64,000 bases of DNA, from contig PLDC01000019.1 of the NCBI GenBank assembly GCA_003134995.1, forward strand, positions 335,920-399,919, given 5' to 3'. Within the stretch, counting starts at the first letter, position 1. Each line of letters opens with the position of its first letter. Source of the stretch: Acidobacteriaceae bacterium (GTDB lineage: Bacteria; Acidobacteriota; Terriglobia; Terriglobales; Acidobacteriaceae). The notes under the pieces are model-generated. The model was not told the origin of the DNA. It was given only the letters and a program-made list of their open reading frames with translations, and ran no database searches. Shown here piece by piece: positions 46,051 to 55,366 of the stretch. The translations under genes and the position numbers were made by a program.

Positions 46051-47304
46051 GTGAGGAAGTTCTACGCCATTGTGTGCGCGCTCATCGTAGTTGCGTGCAG
46101 TCCTTGTCCGTCACTGGGTCAGGCGCATAGCGCAAACTCAAGCGGGACCACAATTGAAAAATCTTTTTTCGCAACCGACTTCAGCGTGGGCTTCATCTGG
46201 CCGCCCACTGATGGAGAAGGAAAGACCGCAGTCCTCGGAGGCATCCGCCTTTGGTCCGACGGCGTGACCTGGGCCAATATCAATACCGCCTCGGGCGTTT
46301 ACGACTGGACCAATATGGATACCTGGATCGGCAAAGCTCAATCCGAAGGGGTGGATGTGCTCTACACCATCGCGGATACGCCCCAGTGGGCGGGCTCGAT
46401 TCCGAAGGGGACTCCGTGTCTTGCCTCACAAGGATTGTATAGCTGCTCGGCTCCCAAGGACGTGAACTCCGACGGCACCGGAACCGATGCCGACTTCTCG
46501 AATTTCATTACCGCGCTCGTCACGCGCTACAAAGGCGAGATCGCCTACTACGAACTCTGGAACGAGCCGGATTGCACGTGTTACTGGTCCGGCACCACGG
46601 CTCAAATCGTGCGCATGGGCGCGGACGCCTCGTCCATCATCCACTCTATTGATCCCGATGCGACGATCCTAAGTCCTTCCGCTCACGGTCCCACGATGCG
46701 AACCTGGTTTGACGGGTATGTTGCAGCGGGCGGTGCGGCAAACTTTCAAATCGTAAACTTCCACGGGCGCGGCGAAGGCACTACCAATGCCGATCCCGAA
46801 GAATTTCTCACGATGTACGACGATGTCGTTACAGAGGTGCAGAAACGCAATCTCACCAGCATGCCGATCTGGGATGACGAACATGGAATCAGAGTAGGCC
46901 AGCTCACCGATCCCGACGAACTCGCTGGATACGTCGCCAGGTCGGCAATTCTGCGCGCAGGCGTCGCCCTGCAGCGCCAATACGTTTTTACCTGGGACGG
47001 CTCCACTCCCTATGCTCTGCAAGGTAGTGAGTCAGGCACGGCGTGGGATGTCGTCGCGGGCTGGCTGATCGGCCACACCATCAGCGCGTGCGTAGCCAGC
47101 GGCACGGTTTATTCTTGCGCTCTCGATGATGGCCAAATCGTTTGGGACACGGCGCAATCCTGCAGCAACGGCATCTGCACGACCTCAAAATATACCTATC
47201 CCACAGGGTACAAATGGCAAACCAGTCTGTACGGAACCAAGACTGAGCTAAGCGGCAAAACTGTTCCGATCGGATATAAACCAATCCTGCTGACGACGAA
47301 TTAG
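46051..47304 (+). CDS. Secreted clan-A glycoside hydrolase (GH39/GH5-like)
   Basis: 417 residues from a GTG start with GGGAGG upstream, and a signal peptide (MRKFYAIVCALIVVACSPCP). TIM-barrel features of clan A: GIRLWSDGVTWANINTASGVYDWTNMD, LYTIADTPQWAG, YYELWNEPDC with acid/base Glu172, and PIWDDEHGIR with the likely nucleophile Glu277. The polysaccharide attacked is not clear; family resemblance suggests a xylosidase or arabinosidase-like activity. It follows two carbohydrate-oxidase-like genes in the same direction, so a joint role in polymer breakdown is plausible. Confidence 0.75.
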   Translation: MRKFYAIVCALIVVACSPCPSLGQAHSANSSGTTIEKSFFATDFSVGFIWPPTDGEGKTAVLGGIRLWSDGVTWANINTASGVYDWTNMDTWIGKAQSEGVDVLYTIADTPQWAGSIPKGTPCLASQGLYSCSAPKDVNSDGTGTDADFSNFITALVTRYKGEIAYYELWNEPDCTCYWSGTTAQIVRMGADASSIIHSIDPDATILSPSAHGPTMRTWFDGYVAAGGAANFQIVNFHGRGEGTTNADPEEFLTMYDDVVTEVQKRNLTSMPIWDDEHGIRVGQLTDPDELAGYVARSAILRAGVALQRQYVFTWDGSTPYALQGSESGTAWDVVAGWLIGHTISACVASGTVYSCALDDGQIVWDTAQSCSNGICTTSKYTYPTGYKWQTSLYGTKTELSGKTVPIGYKPILLTTN

Positions 47305-47338
47305 GCGGCAACGTATGGCGCAGTTTGAGTTTGAAAGG

Positions 47339-47359
47339 GCGCGGCTTCAAGCCGCGCCG
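47339..47359. repeat. REP-like hairpin after the glycoside hydrolase
   Basis: GGCGCGGCTT and AGCCGCGCC pair across a 2-nt loop, 35 bp after the stop. No T-run follows, so it is better read as a palindromic repeat than a standard terminator. Confidence 0.5.
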
Positions 47360-47496
47360 CAAACTCATCCTCTTCGTTAACCTTGCGCACGATCTCGAAG
47401 AACGGGCGGAAACAATTGGGTTTGTAGTATCCTCGGCTTGTCGATATTCTGTTGAACATAATTCTGTTAGGCACGGCACGCCACCGTCCACAAACC

Positions 47497-48264
47497 ATGA
47501 ACCCCAAACTCATCCTCTCGTATTCTCTTGGATTGTCTTTGCTGTTATGGACTGGTGCAGCGTTGAGCCAATCGGCGGCAACAACGGCGCCAGCCGCGCA
47601 CGCAAGTCCGCAGTATTCATCGCAGGGAAGCGCTGCTTCCGCTGCACCTGCTCAGGGCGGAGCGGTTTCTTACGCGTCGGTGACGCAGTTGAACGCACTG
47701 CTGGCGCAACTGGAAGCTACATCAAAGACCACTCAGGCCGACCTGGCAAAATTGCGGATTGAACGCTGGAAGGCCGACGGCAACTCGAAGAAGCAGGCGC
47801 TCTCTAATGTCGATTCGATTCAGCGCAACCTGCAGAATGCGCTCCCTGAAATCATTGGGCAGTTGCGCAATTCGCCGGAGGACCTGACCACGACCTTCAA
47901 GCTTTACCGCAACCTGGACACGCTAGATTACGTGCTTAGCAGCGTTGTGGAATCGACCGGCGCATTCGGGCCGAAGGACGATTTGCAGGCGCTCTCAAAC
48001 GATTTGGATGGTCTGGATAAAAGCCTGAAGGCACTGGCAGATCGCATGCAAGCCCTGGCCGCGTCGAAGGAGCAAGAAATCGTGCGCCTGCGCGCAGATC
48101 TGAAAACGGCGCAGGCGGCAATTCCCGCCGCGCCTCCAAAGAAAACCGTGGTGGACGACAACGAGCCGGCAAAGAAGCCGGTGGCGAAGAAGAAGCCGGT
48201 GGCGAAGAAGCCGGCAGCCACCACGACTCCGGCGACTACGCCGGCGCAGACTCCGCCGCAGTGA
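47497..48264 (+). CDS. Secreted coiled-coil protein with Lys/Pro/Ala-rich tail
   Basis: 255 residues from the ATG at 47497, which gives a signal peptide (MNPKLILSYSLGLSLLLWTG); the upstream extension lacks family support. The middle 150 residues are predicted helical coiled coil (YASVTQLNALLAQLEATSKT, NDLDGLDKSLKALADRMQAL). The C-terminus is a repetitive KKPVAKKKPVAKKPAATTTP tail that may bind cell wall or nucleic acid. No enzymatic motif. Function unknown. Confidence 0.7.
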   Translation: MNPKLILSYSLGLSLLLWTGAALSQSAATTAPAAHASPQYSSQGSAASAAPAQGGAVSYASVTQLNALLAQLEATSKTTQADLAKLRIERWKADGNSKKQALSNVDSIQRNLQNALPEIIGQLRNSPEDLTTTFKLYRNLDTLDYVLSSVVESTGAFGPKDDLQALSNDLDGLDKSLKALADRMQALAASKEQEIVRLRADLKTAQAAIPAAPPKKTVVDDNEPAKKPVAKKKPVAKKPAATTTPATTPAQTPPQ

Positions 48265-48271
48265 TGAAATC

Positions 48272-48356
48272 GGCTTCCGGCTTCCGGCGTCCGGAAGATT
48301 CGAAATAGTTTTTGTCCCGGAAGCCGGAAGCCCGGAGCCGGACGCCGGCTCCCGAA
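48272..48356. repeat. Paired inverted heptamer arrays (GGCTTCC type)
   Basis: The left array reads GGCTTCC, GGCTTCC, GGCGTCC, GG. After about 30 bp the complementary array reads CCGGAAGCCGGAAGCCCGG followed by AGCCGGACGCCGG. Together they could form one long imperfect hairpin. The arrays lie just before the start of the channel gene. Confidence 0.8.
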
Positions 48357-48380
48357 TCTGTTAATCTTCCTTCCGCATCC

Positions 48381-49592
48381 ATGCAGGTAGAGAATCTAGT
48401 CATCAACGATCACGGCAGCGTTCCCGCGGTCATCTTCGGCATCGTCATCATTGGCGTTGTGCTGCTCGACGCGTTTGAAACCGTGGTGCTGCCGCGGCGC
48501 GTGACCCGTCACTTCCGGCTAACCGCGTGGTTCTACCGCCGCACCTGGATTCCTTGGAAAAAGATTGCCGCCCACATTCGGACCTCTTCGCGACAGCAAA
48601 GCTTTCTGGGATACTTCGGACCGCTGTCGCTGATTTTCTTGCTCGCGTTTTGGGCTGCCAGTCTGATCTTGGGTTTTGCTCTTCTGCAATATGGCATCGG
48701 CGGGCACGAGCAGCTCAGCCATGAGCCGATTACGTTTGGCCGCATCATGTACCACAGCGGCCAGACGTTCTTTACACTGGGTTATGGCGACATCCTGCCG
48801 ACCTCGAGTTTGGCCCGCATGCTGTCGGTCATCGAAGCCGGGATGGGATTCGCGTTTCTCGGCGTGGTAATCGGCTACCTGCCGGTGGTGTACGCTTCGT
48901 TTTCGCGGCGCGAGATTCAGATCTCCATGCTGGACGCGCGCGCGGGATCGCCTCCAACGGCGACTGAGTTGCTGGTGCGGCTGGCGGGGAGTTCGGAGAA
49001 TCCGGTGATCGAACAGACGGTTCTCGATGAAGTCTTGCGCGACTGGGAGCGATGGTCCGGCGAATTGCTGGAGAGCCATCTTTCGTATCCCGTGCTGGGT
49101 TTTTTTCGTTCGCAGCACAGCAACCAATCGTGGCTCGGAGCGCTGATGACCATGCTGGACGTGACTTCGCTCCTGATAACCGGGATCGAGGGCATTCATC
49201 CCGGGCAGGCGCGGCTGACTTTCGCCATGGCACGGCACGCCGCCGTGGACCTGGCGCAGGTGGTGAATGCGCGCTACGATCCGCAGGCTCCAGAACGGCT
49301 GGCCGACGCCGATTACCAGGCGCTGCGGGAAACGTTGGCGGCCGCAGGATTGAAATTGCGGACGGGCGATGAAGCGCGTGCAAAACTGGACAAGCTGCGA
49401 TCGATGTACGAACCTTATCTGCATTCGATGGGAAAGAATCTGATGTTGTCGCTGCCGCCGTGGAAGCCACCAACGAAGGCCCGTGACAATTGGCAGGCGG
49501 GGCCGTGGGACCGGATGATCCAGGCCAAGGGACTCGCGGTGCTTGGGCAGAAGCCGGTGACGACGCAGGGCAGCAACGAAGATCACTTCTAG
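48381..49592 (+). CDS. Two-TM potassium-channel-like protein
   Basis: 403 residues from the ATG at 48381; the frame extends to 48312 but those codons read through the inverted array and are unlikely to be protein. Hydrophobic helices: VPAVIFGIVIIGVVLLDAFE, FGPLSLIFLLAFWAASLILGFALLQ, and SVIEAGMGFAFLGVVIGYLPVVYASF. Before the last helix is the pore motif QTFFTLGYGDILP, a TxGYGD selectivity filter. The C-terminal 230 residues are cytoplasmic and helical, without a recognisable RCK/TrkA-N domain. It is likely a K+ channel; gating signal unknown. Confidence 0.8.
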   Translation: MQVENLVINDHGSVPAVIFGIVIIGVVLLDAFETVVLPRRVTRHFRLTAWFYRRTWIPWKKIAAHIRTSSRQQSFLGYFGPLSLIFLLAFWAASLILGFALLQYGIGGHEQLSHEPITFGRIMYHSGQTFFTLGYGDILPTSSLARMLSVIEAGMGFAFLGVVIGYLPVVYASFSRREIQISMLDARAGSPPTATELLVRLAGSSENPVIEQTVLDEVLRDWERWSGELLESHLSYPVLGFFRSQHSNQSWLGALMTMLDVTSLLITGIEGIHPGQARLTFAMARHAAVDLAQVVNARYDPQAPERLADADYQALRETLAAAGLKLRTGDEARAKLDKLRSMYEPYLHSMGKNLMLSLPPWKPPTKARDNWQAGPWDRMIQAKGLAVLGQKPVTTQGSNEDHF

Positions 49593-49596
49593 GGGA

Positions 49597-49702
49597 TTTG
49601 GTAATTTGGTAATTGCGTAATTGAGTAATTTGAAAACCAAACTCTACGGGCCAGTGGTTTTAAAAATTACCCGATTACTAAATTACTCAATTACTAAATC
49701 GC
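49597..49702. repeat. Paired inverted arrays (GTAATTTG, 8-bp unit)
   Basis: The left array is GGTAATTTGGTAATTGCGTA followed by ATTGAGTAATTT. The right array, beginning about 49665, is the complement (AAAATTACCCGATTACTAAA and TTACTCAATTACTAAATCG). About 30 bp separate them. They fill the gap between the channel gene and kdsD. Confidence 0.8.
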
Positions 49703-49712
49703 AGTTCGTCTC

Positions 49713-50750
49713 ATGAAAAACATTGGCGAGAACGTGGTGCGTATCGAGGCTGAAGCGCTGCGCGCGCTCGCAGACCGCATTGGCGGGCCCATGGCGGCAT
49801 CGTTTCAGCACGCTGTGGACTTAATGTTTTCCTGCGCGGGGCGCGTGGTAGTGACGGGCATGGGGAAGAGCGGGCTGATCGCGCGCAAGATCGCTGCAAC
49901 GCTAAGTTCGACAGGAACTCCCGCTTTGTATTTGCATCCCGTCGACGCGCTGCACGGCGATTTAGGAATGGTGGTGCGCGGCGATGTGGTGTTGGCGCTT
50001 TCTGCTTCCGGAGAGACCGAAGAGATTCTGTCGTTGCTGGCAACGATTAAGCGTCTGCAGGTGCCGCTGATTGCGATGACGGGAGATGAGAGTTTTGGGA
50101 CGATCACATCCGCGGGGAAGGAAAAGTCAAACGCAGCGTACAAGAGTGCCCGCTCCACACACACTTCAACCTTGGCCGCAGCCGCCGACGTGGCTCTTGA
50201 TTGCTCGATTGCCGAGGAGGCGTGTGCGCTAGGGCTGGCGCCCACAGCTTCGACCACCACGATGCTAGCGCTAGGCGATGCGCTCGCGGTCACGCTCAGC
50301 GAGAAACGCGGATTCAAGGAAGAAGATTTTGCCAACCTGCATCCCGGAGGAAAGCTGGGAAAAAAGTTGGCTCGCGTGGAGTCGCTCATGCACTCAGGCG
50401 AAGCGCTGCCGCGCGTGACTCCGCAAACGAAGATGCCGGATGTGATCTATGAAATGTCGCGCAAGAAACTGGGCGTGACAGCGGTCGTGGAAGGCGATCG
50501 ACTCGTGGGCTTAATCAGCGACGGCGACTTGCGCCGTCTGCTCGAAAAACGCGGCAAAGATGTTCTCGATCTGACGGCGGCCGAAGCCATGACAAAGAAT
50601 CCGAAGACGATCGCGGCAGCAAAATTTGCCGCGACCGCACTGGCACTGATGGAAGAAAAAAAAATTACCTCGCTGATGGTGGTCGACGAAAGTGGCAAAC
50701 TGGAAGGCATAGTGCATCTGCACGATCTGTGGACCACGGAGCTAGTTTAG
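49713..50750 (+). CDS. kdsD: KpsF/GutQ family arabinose-5-phosphate isomerase
   Basis: 345 residues. SIS domain about 30-205: GRVVVTGMGKSGLIARKIAATLSSTGTPALYLHP, HGDLGMVVRGDVVLALSASGETEEIL, CALGLAPTASTTTMLALGDALAV. It is followed by the linker EEDFANLHPGGKLGKKL and two CBS domains (MPDVIYEMSRKKLGVTAVVE, AEAMTKNPKTIAAAKFAATA). It makes arabinose-5-phosphate for Kdo of lipopolysaccharide. A segment after MTGDESFG (TITSAGKEKSNAAYKSARST, about 15-20 residues) is longer than usual in the SIS domain. The msbA-type gene at 62653 also belongs to LPS assembly but is not linked. Confidence 0.93.
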   Translation: MKNIGENVVRIEAEALRALADRIGGPMAASFQHAVDLMFSCAGRVVVTGMGKSGLIARKIAATLSSTGTPALYLHPVDALHGDLGMVVRGDVVLALSASGETEEILSLLATIKRLQVPLIAMTGDESFGTITSAGKEKSNAAYKSARSTHTSTLAAAADVALDCSIAEEACALGLAPTASTTTMLALGDALAVTLSEKRGFKEEDFANLHPGGKLGKKLARVESLMHSGEALPRVTPQTKMPDVIYEMSRKKLGVTAVVEGDRLVGLISDGDLRRLLEKRGKDVLDLTAAEAMTKNPKTIAAAKFAATALALMEEKKITSLMVVDESGKLEGIVHLHDLWTTELV

Positions 50751-50858
50751 GAATCGAGTCATCGGGTGATCGGGCCATCGGGCGATTGAAAGCATAAGAG
50801 CATTTGGATTACTTTTGACTTCAATCGCACAATCACCCGATCGCACAATCGCTCAATG
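50751..50858. repeat. Paired inverted arrays (ATCGGGTG type, 8-bp unit)
   Basis: The left array ATCGGGTGATCGGGCCATCG, GGCGATTG follows the kdsD stop. The complementary array CAATCGCACAATCACCCGAT, CGCACAATCGCTCAAT lies at about 50822-50857. Spacer about 45 bp, no gene in it. Confidence 0.75.
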
Positions 50859-50871
50859 ATTTGAGGTATTT

Positions 50872-51081
50872 ATGTATCACTACGATCCCACTACCGCGCT
50901 GGAAGAACTAACCGAAGACGCAACGTTACCCAACCCGGTGCATGTGCGCGACATGATCCTGCGCAAGCATCCCTCAACGGATAAGGCTCTTGAGCTAAAC
51001 CGGCTGTTCGTCGAGTATCAAAAGTTTTTCGGCGAAACGCAGAAGCTGGGCAAAGAAATTTTGAAGCAGTTGACTTCTTAG
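50872..51081 (+). CDS. Small hypothetical protein
   Basis: 69 residues, acidic to neutral, with GAGGT upstream of the ATG. It is predicted mostly helical (NPVHVRDMILRKHPSTDKALELNRLFVEYQKFFGETQKLGKEIL). No signal peptide, membrane segment or known motif. Clean codon use and a ribosome site support a real gene. Function unknown. Confidence 0.6.
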   Translation: MYHYDPTTALEELTEDATLPNPVHVRDMILRKHPSTDKALELNRLFVEYQKFFGETQKLGKEILKQLTS

Positions 51082-51303
51082 TACCGAGTACCCAGTACCA
51101 AGCTAGGTCGAGGCTGGGACCAACTCCCCGTGCTCTTCAGGCTCTCGATGTAGCCCGTAATCGCGTCGTTGGCCATCTTTCTAGCTTCAGATGGCGTGCG
51201 ACCAATAGGTGACGCAGCCGGGCAGGGCAGGAACGCGTGCCGTATAGCCGCCCTCGGGTTCAGAGCGGAGCATGATGTTGAAATGCTGGCAAGCCTTGGC
51301 CAT
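51078..51303 (-). pseudogene. hicB: HicB-type antitoxin, frameshifted
   Basis: On the minus strand from the ATG at 51303 the frame reads MAKACQHFNIMLRSEPEGGY, then TARVPALPGCVTY, the start of HicB antitoxins (EGGY-VPALPGCVT). It then runs into a stop after a shift. In the next frame it continues GRTPSEARKMANDAITGYIE, SLKSTGSW, the rest of the HicB fold. Removing one A from the pair at 51203-51204 (T on the coding strand) joins them as GCVTYGRTPSEA. No HicA toxin gene was found in the flanks. The remnant lies between inverted AGTACC arrays. Confidence 0.75.
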
Positions 51304-51430
51304 AAGACTGTGACGATTCTACCGTGGGCTGAGAGTCAGTCAAAGAAAACTCACTGCTACAATAATAAATTCCACCAGCGACCTCAGGCCGCCTTCACTA
51401 GGTACTCGCAACCAGGTACTAGGTACTAAA
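51081..51430. repeat. Inverted AGTACC heptamer arrays flanking the hicB remnant
   Basis: The left array is TAGTACCGAGTACCCAGTAC C at 51079-51099. The right array, inverted, is CTAGGTACTCGCAACCAGGT, ACTAGGTACTA at about 51397-51428. The two arms are about 300 bp apart, further than in the other paired arrays, and enclose the decayed hicB. Confidence 0.7.
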
Positions 51431-51435
51431 ACTCT

Positions 51436-53229
51436 ATGCATAAATGGTCAGAACTATTCATACCCACCTTGCGCGAAGCTCCGGCCGACGCTGAAGTCGC
51501 CAGCCACAAGTTTCTGGTGCGGGCGGGCTACATTCGGCAGTTGATGGCCGGCGTGTACTCGTTTCTTTTTCTGGGCAATCGCTCGTTCAACAAGATCATG
51601 GGCATTGTCCGCGAGGAGATGGACAAGATCGGGCAGGAGTTTTTTCTGCCGGCGCTGCATCCGCGCGAGCTGTGGGAGGCCAGCGGACGCTTCGCTTTGA
51701 TGGGCGAAAATCTGTTCAAGCTGAAAGATCGCAAGGGCGCCGAACTTGTGCTGGGCATGACCGAAGAAGAGGTGATGACCTCCATCGCGCTGAAAGAATT
51801 GCGCAGCTATAAGCAGTTGCCGCAGATCTGGTACCAGATCGCTCTGAAATTTCGGGACGAGCCGCGGCCCAAGTCCGGCCTCCTGCGCGTGCGCCAGTTC
51901 ATGATGAAAGATGCGTACTCGTTCGACATTGACGCCGCCGGCCTCGATGTTTCCTACAAGAAACATTACGACACCTATTGCCGCATCTTCGATCGTTGCG
52001 GACTGAAGTACATGGTGGTCGAGGCCGATTCCGGCGCGATGGGCGGCAAAGAGTCGCACGAGTTCATGGTGCGCACTCCGGCGGGAGAAGATCACATCGT
52101 GAGCTGCGACGGATGCAATTACGCGGCGAACCTGGAGAGAGCTACATCCAAGCTCGAGACATGGGGAGATCTTGCGCCGGAAGGGGACGGCAAGCCACTC
52201 GAGGTCCACACTCCGGGCCAGAAGACGATTGAAGAGGTGGCGCGGTTTCTCGGCGTCTCGCCGAAGAACAAGATCAAGACGCTCGCTTTAATGGCCGAAG
52301 CGCCGCCCGATAAAAAATCAGACAAGAAAGCCGACAATGCCGGCAAGCCTCGCTCGCGGGCGATCGTCGTGCTGATGCGCGGCGATCATCAGTTGAACGA
52401 GGCGAAGCTCAACGCCGTGATCGGCGGCGCGGCGCGTCCCATGGACGAAGCCGAGATCAAGGCGCTCTTCAAATCTCCAGCAGGATATTTGGGACCGTTC
52501 GGGATTGAATGGGCCAAAGACGCGAAGAAAGATGCGGCGCTTCCAGTTCTTTTAGTCGATAAGGCTCTCGAAGGCCGCAGCAACCTGATTGCGGGCGCGA
52601 ACAAAGAGGACTATCACCTGAAGAATCTCACGCCCGGCAAGGATTTTCATCCCACGGCTTACGCCGACCTGCGCGCGGTCACAGCGGGTGAAGGTTGTCC
52701 AAACTGCGGCAACTCCCTGCGCATCGATACCGCGGTCGAGATCGGGCACATCTTCAAGCTCGGCTACCGCTATACCAAAATGATGGGCGCACGCGTGCTC
52801 GATAAGAACGGCAAAGAAGTTACGCCGATCATGGGTTGCTACGGAATCGGAATCGAGCGCATTCTGACCGCGGCGATTGAGCAGAGCAACGACGAGAACG
52901 GCTTCTGGCTGCCGCCGTCAATTGCCCCGTTCCAGATCGTGGTCACTCCGGTCAATGTGAAAGACGAGAGCCTGCTCAAGGCCGCCACTGACATCGCGAC
53001 GCGCCTGGAAGCCGCGGGATTCGATGTGCTCCTCGATGATCGCAACGAGCGCCCCGGAGTCAAGTTCAAGGACGCCGATTTAGTTGGTATCCCCTTTAGA
53101 ATCACCGTCGGAAACAAAGTTACCGAAGGTACTGTGGAAGTGGTTCTACGCTCGACTCGCGAAGTGCGCGATGTTATGATCGCGACACTAGTTGAATATT
53201 TTCAAGGAGTGCTTCCAGCCAAGGCCTGA
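51436..53229 (+). CDS. proS: Prolyl-tRNA synthetase, bacterial type with editing domain
   Basis: 597 residues. N-terminal class II region: [42 protein letters not shown], motif 2 [26 protein letters not shown]. An insertion (YbaK-like) editing domain covers about 240-395 ([20 protein letters not shown]), with a short Lys-rich extra loop ([17 protein letters not shown]). Motif 3 is [13 protein letters not shown]-like ([20 protein letters not shown]). The anticodon-binding domain ends the protein. It charges tRNA-Pro and clears misacylated Ala-tRNA-Pro. Confidence 0.97.
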   Translation: MHKWSELFIPTLREAPADAEVASHKFLVRAGYIRQLMAGVYSFLFLGNRSFNKIMGIVREEMDKIGQEFFLPALHPRELWEASGRFALMGENLFKLKDRKGAELVLGMTEEEVMTSIALKELRSYKQLPQIWYQIALKFRDEPRPKSGLLRVRQFMMKDAYSFDIDAAGLDVSYKKHYDTYCRIFDRCGLKYMVVEADSGAMGGKESHEFMVRTPAGEDHIVSCDGCNYAANLERATSKLETWGDLAPEGDGKPLEVHTPGQKTIEEVARFLGVSPKNKIKTLALMAEAPPDKKSDKKADNAGKPRSRAIVVLMRGDHQLNEAKLNAVIGGAARPMDEAEIKALFKSPAGYLGPFGIEWAKDAKKDAALPVLLVDKALEGRSNLIAGANKEDYHLKNLTPGKDFHPTAYADLRAVTAGEGCPNCGNSLRIDTAVEIGHIFKLGYRYTKMMGARVLDKNGKEVTPIMGCYGIGIERILTAAIEQSNDENGFWLPPSIAPFQIVVTPVNVKDESLLKAATDIATRLEAAGFDVLLDDRNERPGVKFKDADLVGIPFRITVGNKVTEGTVEVVLRSTREVRDVMIATLVEYFQGVLPAKA

Positions 53230-53266
53230 AGTTTGCGCCGCTGGCGGGCGGCGTAGTTTCGAGCCT

Positions 53267-53617
53267 ATGGGAACCTTTAAGCTACTGATTGGATTTCTCG
53301 CGATTATCCTGGTTGTGGTGTGCGCCTTTCGAGTCGTCCCGCCCATGATGGCCAATTACAGTTTTGCCGACGACCTCAAGAATGTCTCGTTGATGGATAG
53401 CCAGAACTTCCAGAAGACAGACGAAGACGTTCGCAACGATGTAATGCGAAAGGTCCGCGAGCAGAACCTGCCCATCGAACCCAAGCAGGTGACGGTGCAG
53501 CGCATCAACACGCCCGGTATGTCGGCCCTCTACATCTCAGCGGATTATTCCGTGCCAATCAGCCTTCCCGGCTATTCCTTCGACATGCACTTCAATCCCG
53601 ACACCGGAAACAAGTAA
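53267..53617 (+). CDS. Small membrane-anchored protein (DUF4845-like)
   Basis: 116 residues from the ATG at 53267; the open frame begins earlier inside proS, but this start gives a clean N-terminal helix (LLIGFLAIILVVVCAFRVVP). The rest is a small alpha/beta domain outside the membrane (DEDVRNDVMRKVREQNLPIE, ISADYSVPISLPGYSFDMHF). It resembles the DUF4845 type of small pilus/secretion-like proteins but I am not sure. It lies 37 bp after proS. Confidence 0.65.
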   Translation: MGTFKLLIGFLAIILVVVCAFRVVPPMMANYSFADDLKNVSLMDSQNFQKTDEDVRNDVMRKVREQNLPIEPKQVTVQRINTPGMSALYISADYSVPISLPGYSFDMHFNPDTGNK

Positions 53618-53920
53618 AACCAGTTGCCTGTTGCCGGTTGCCGGTTGCCAGAGCCCAGTGAAACCCTTGTCCTGGATTACTAACGATTGGGCACTGCCCA
53701 TTTCGCAATGGGCGCTTTTCCGCCCGGCCGATTCTGCCAGTGACATTCGTAACCTTGTCGTTGCGTTACCTTCCTCCTAATATCGCTCTCAGGTGAGAAT
53801 TTTCTTAGGGCCGCTGCAGGCAGCGAGCCGCTAAATGGCCGGTCCCAGGGAGTTTCAACCAGAATCCAGAGTCGGAACGTTTTCGACAACATCCTCGGAA
53901 AGCTCAGGCGGAGGCAGTTC
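53618..53920. other. 303-bp spacer with a short heptamer array and a hairpin
   Basis: A GTTGCCG-type array lies at 53622-53650 (TTGCCTGTTGCCGGTTGCCG, GTTGCC). A possible weak terminator is at 53696-53719 (stem GCCCATT/AATGGGC, then GCTTTT). No gene seen. Confidence 0.5.
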
Positions 53921-55099
53921 ATGAAAATGCAAATTCGAGCAGGTTTAACGGCGGTGGCGCTAACGCTGGCGATGGGGCTGGCCGGTTGCGGTCATTACAC
54001 TTGCAGCGCCGGATTTGGCGCTTCCACCTGCAACACTTCAGGCGGCGGCACTGGCACTACCGGCAACGGAATCGTTTACACCTATCTCCTGGCTGAGACT
54101 GGCGCCGCAGATGGCATGGCGGCCGACTCCCTGAACCTAAGTGCGAACAGTTTCGATCAGGAAAACAGTTTTGTCGCTCCGCCGCTGCCCTCAGGTTTAC
54201 CAGCCGATGGTGGCACCGTGGTGGTAAATCTGCCGGGCCAAACCTACTTCTACGCCCCGTTCGACAACGGCAGTCTCTATGGGTGGGCGATCAATGGCAC
54301 AACCGGCGCGCTGACCGCGGTGGCAGGCAGTCCGTACGCTGTGTCAGGCGGGAACGCCATTGCAGCCACCCCTTCTGGGACATATCTTTTTGTAAGCGAT
54401 TTCGCCACCGGAGAGATCTCCGCGTTCAGCATTAACGCCAGCACTGGCGCCTTAACCGCAGTTGCCGGATCGCCCTTCCCCTCGGGGATCGCTGCGGCCC
54501 AAATGACCACCGACGGCCAAAGCAAATATCTCTATATAACGACGGGATTCGGCGGCGGTGCTCAAATCGCAGCGCTTAGCATCGACTCCGGCGTCCTGTC
54601 CACGGTTGCAGGCAGTCCCTTCAATTTCGGCGTGAGCATCGGAAAGATTCTGGGAGAGAACTCGGGCGAATACCTGGTCGGAATTTCCGGTGTCGATAGC
54701 AACATCTACGTGTTCGGCATCACCGCGGGAACGGGCGTACTCGCGTCCGGTACGGCGTTTGCCACCGCGTCAATTCCAATAAACATTGCCGTGAATCCGA
54801 CCGGAACGTTTGTGTATGCGTTCGACGGACTCAGCACGCCTATGGAAGGCTATGGCATCTCAGCCTCTGGCGTTTTAACGGCGGTGGCGGGTTCTCCGTT
54901 TACCGGCGTGAACCTGAATGCCGGTCAATTCGATCAAAGCGGCCTATACCTCTTCGGCACCGCGCAGGGCGAAGCGGCCATCGACTTCGGTCCCTACGGT
55001 GTTGACACCAGCACCGGACAGATCACAGCTCTGACATACGAGCTAGGCGGATTCCCCGGCGGCAGCTTTGCAGTCAGCGACCTGACCGACGCCCCGTAA
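53921..55099 (+). CDS. Lipoprotein beta-propeller (lactonase-like)
   Basis: 392 residues with GGAGG before the ATG. A lipoprotein signal ends in LAGC near residue 24. The mature protein has repeated blades of the type NGTTGALTAVAGSPYAVSG, NASTGALTAVAGSPFPSG, ISASGVLTAVAGSPFTG, as in 6-phosphogluconolactonase-like/YVTN propellers that are very numerous in Acidobacteriota. No catalytic residue is clear. It is probably on the outer side of a membrane; function unknown. A strong terminator follows. Confidence 0.8.
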   Translation: MKMQIRAGLTAVALTLAMGLAGCGHYTCSAGFGASTCNTSGGGTGTTGNGIVYTYLLAETGAADGMAADSLNLSANSFDQENSFVAPPLPSGLPADGGTVVVNLPGQTYFYAPFDNGSLYGWAINGTTGALTAVAGSPYAVSGGNAIAATPSGTYLFVSDFATGEISAFSINASTGALTAVAGSPFPSGIAAAQMTTDGQSKYLYITTGFGGGAQIAALSIDSGVLSTVAGSPFNFGVSIGKILGENSGEYLVGISGVDSNIYVFGITAGTGVLASGTAFATASIPINIAVNPTGTFVYAFDGLSTPMEGYGISASGVLTAVAGSPFTGVNLNAGQFDQSGLYLFGTAQGEAAIDFGPYGVDTSTGQITALTYELGGFPGGSFAVSDLTDAP

Positions 55100-55135
55100 A
55101 ACGATGATCGGTAACTTACCCCTGTTGTCAGCTTA

Positions 55136-55165
55136 GAGACCCGCATGAACTGCGGGTCTCTTTTT
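55136..55165 (+). terminator. Rho-independent terminator
   Basis: A 10-bp perfect stem GAGACCCGCA (55136-55145) with TGCGGGTCTC (55151-55160) and a 5-nt loop, followed directly by TTTTT. It ends the propeller transcript 36 bp after its stop. Confidence 0.93.
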
Positions 55166-55366
55166 GTTTGCGCGCGGGGCGTTACAATAGAAGGAATCGC
55201 ACCCTGACACGCAGATCGTTGAAAAAAGATTGTTGAAAGAAGATCGTTGGAAACGAGAGCTGTCGGCAGAAATAGCCGCGGTCAAACCTTTTGAGGCATC
55301 TCAACGTCTGACCTTTCGGAATCTTTTTACGTGTGCCTGCGACTCTCGGACCTGCGACTCTAAAAC

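Noticed and set aside
48519-49640. Minus-strand open frame of 373 codons opposite the channel gene
   Set aside because: Antisense shadow with Arg/Gln/His bias; the plus strand encodes a clear pore motif.
51169-51429. Plus-strand open frame of 86 codons before proS
   Set aside because: It is opposite the hicB remnant and crosses the AGTACC array; no ribosome site.
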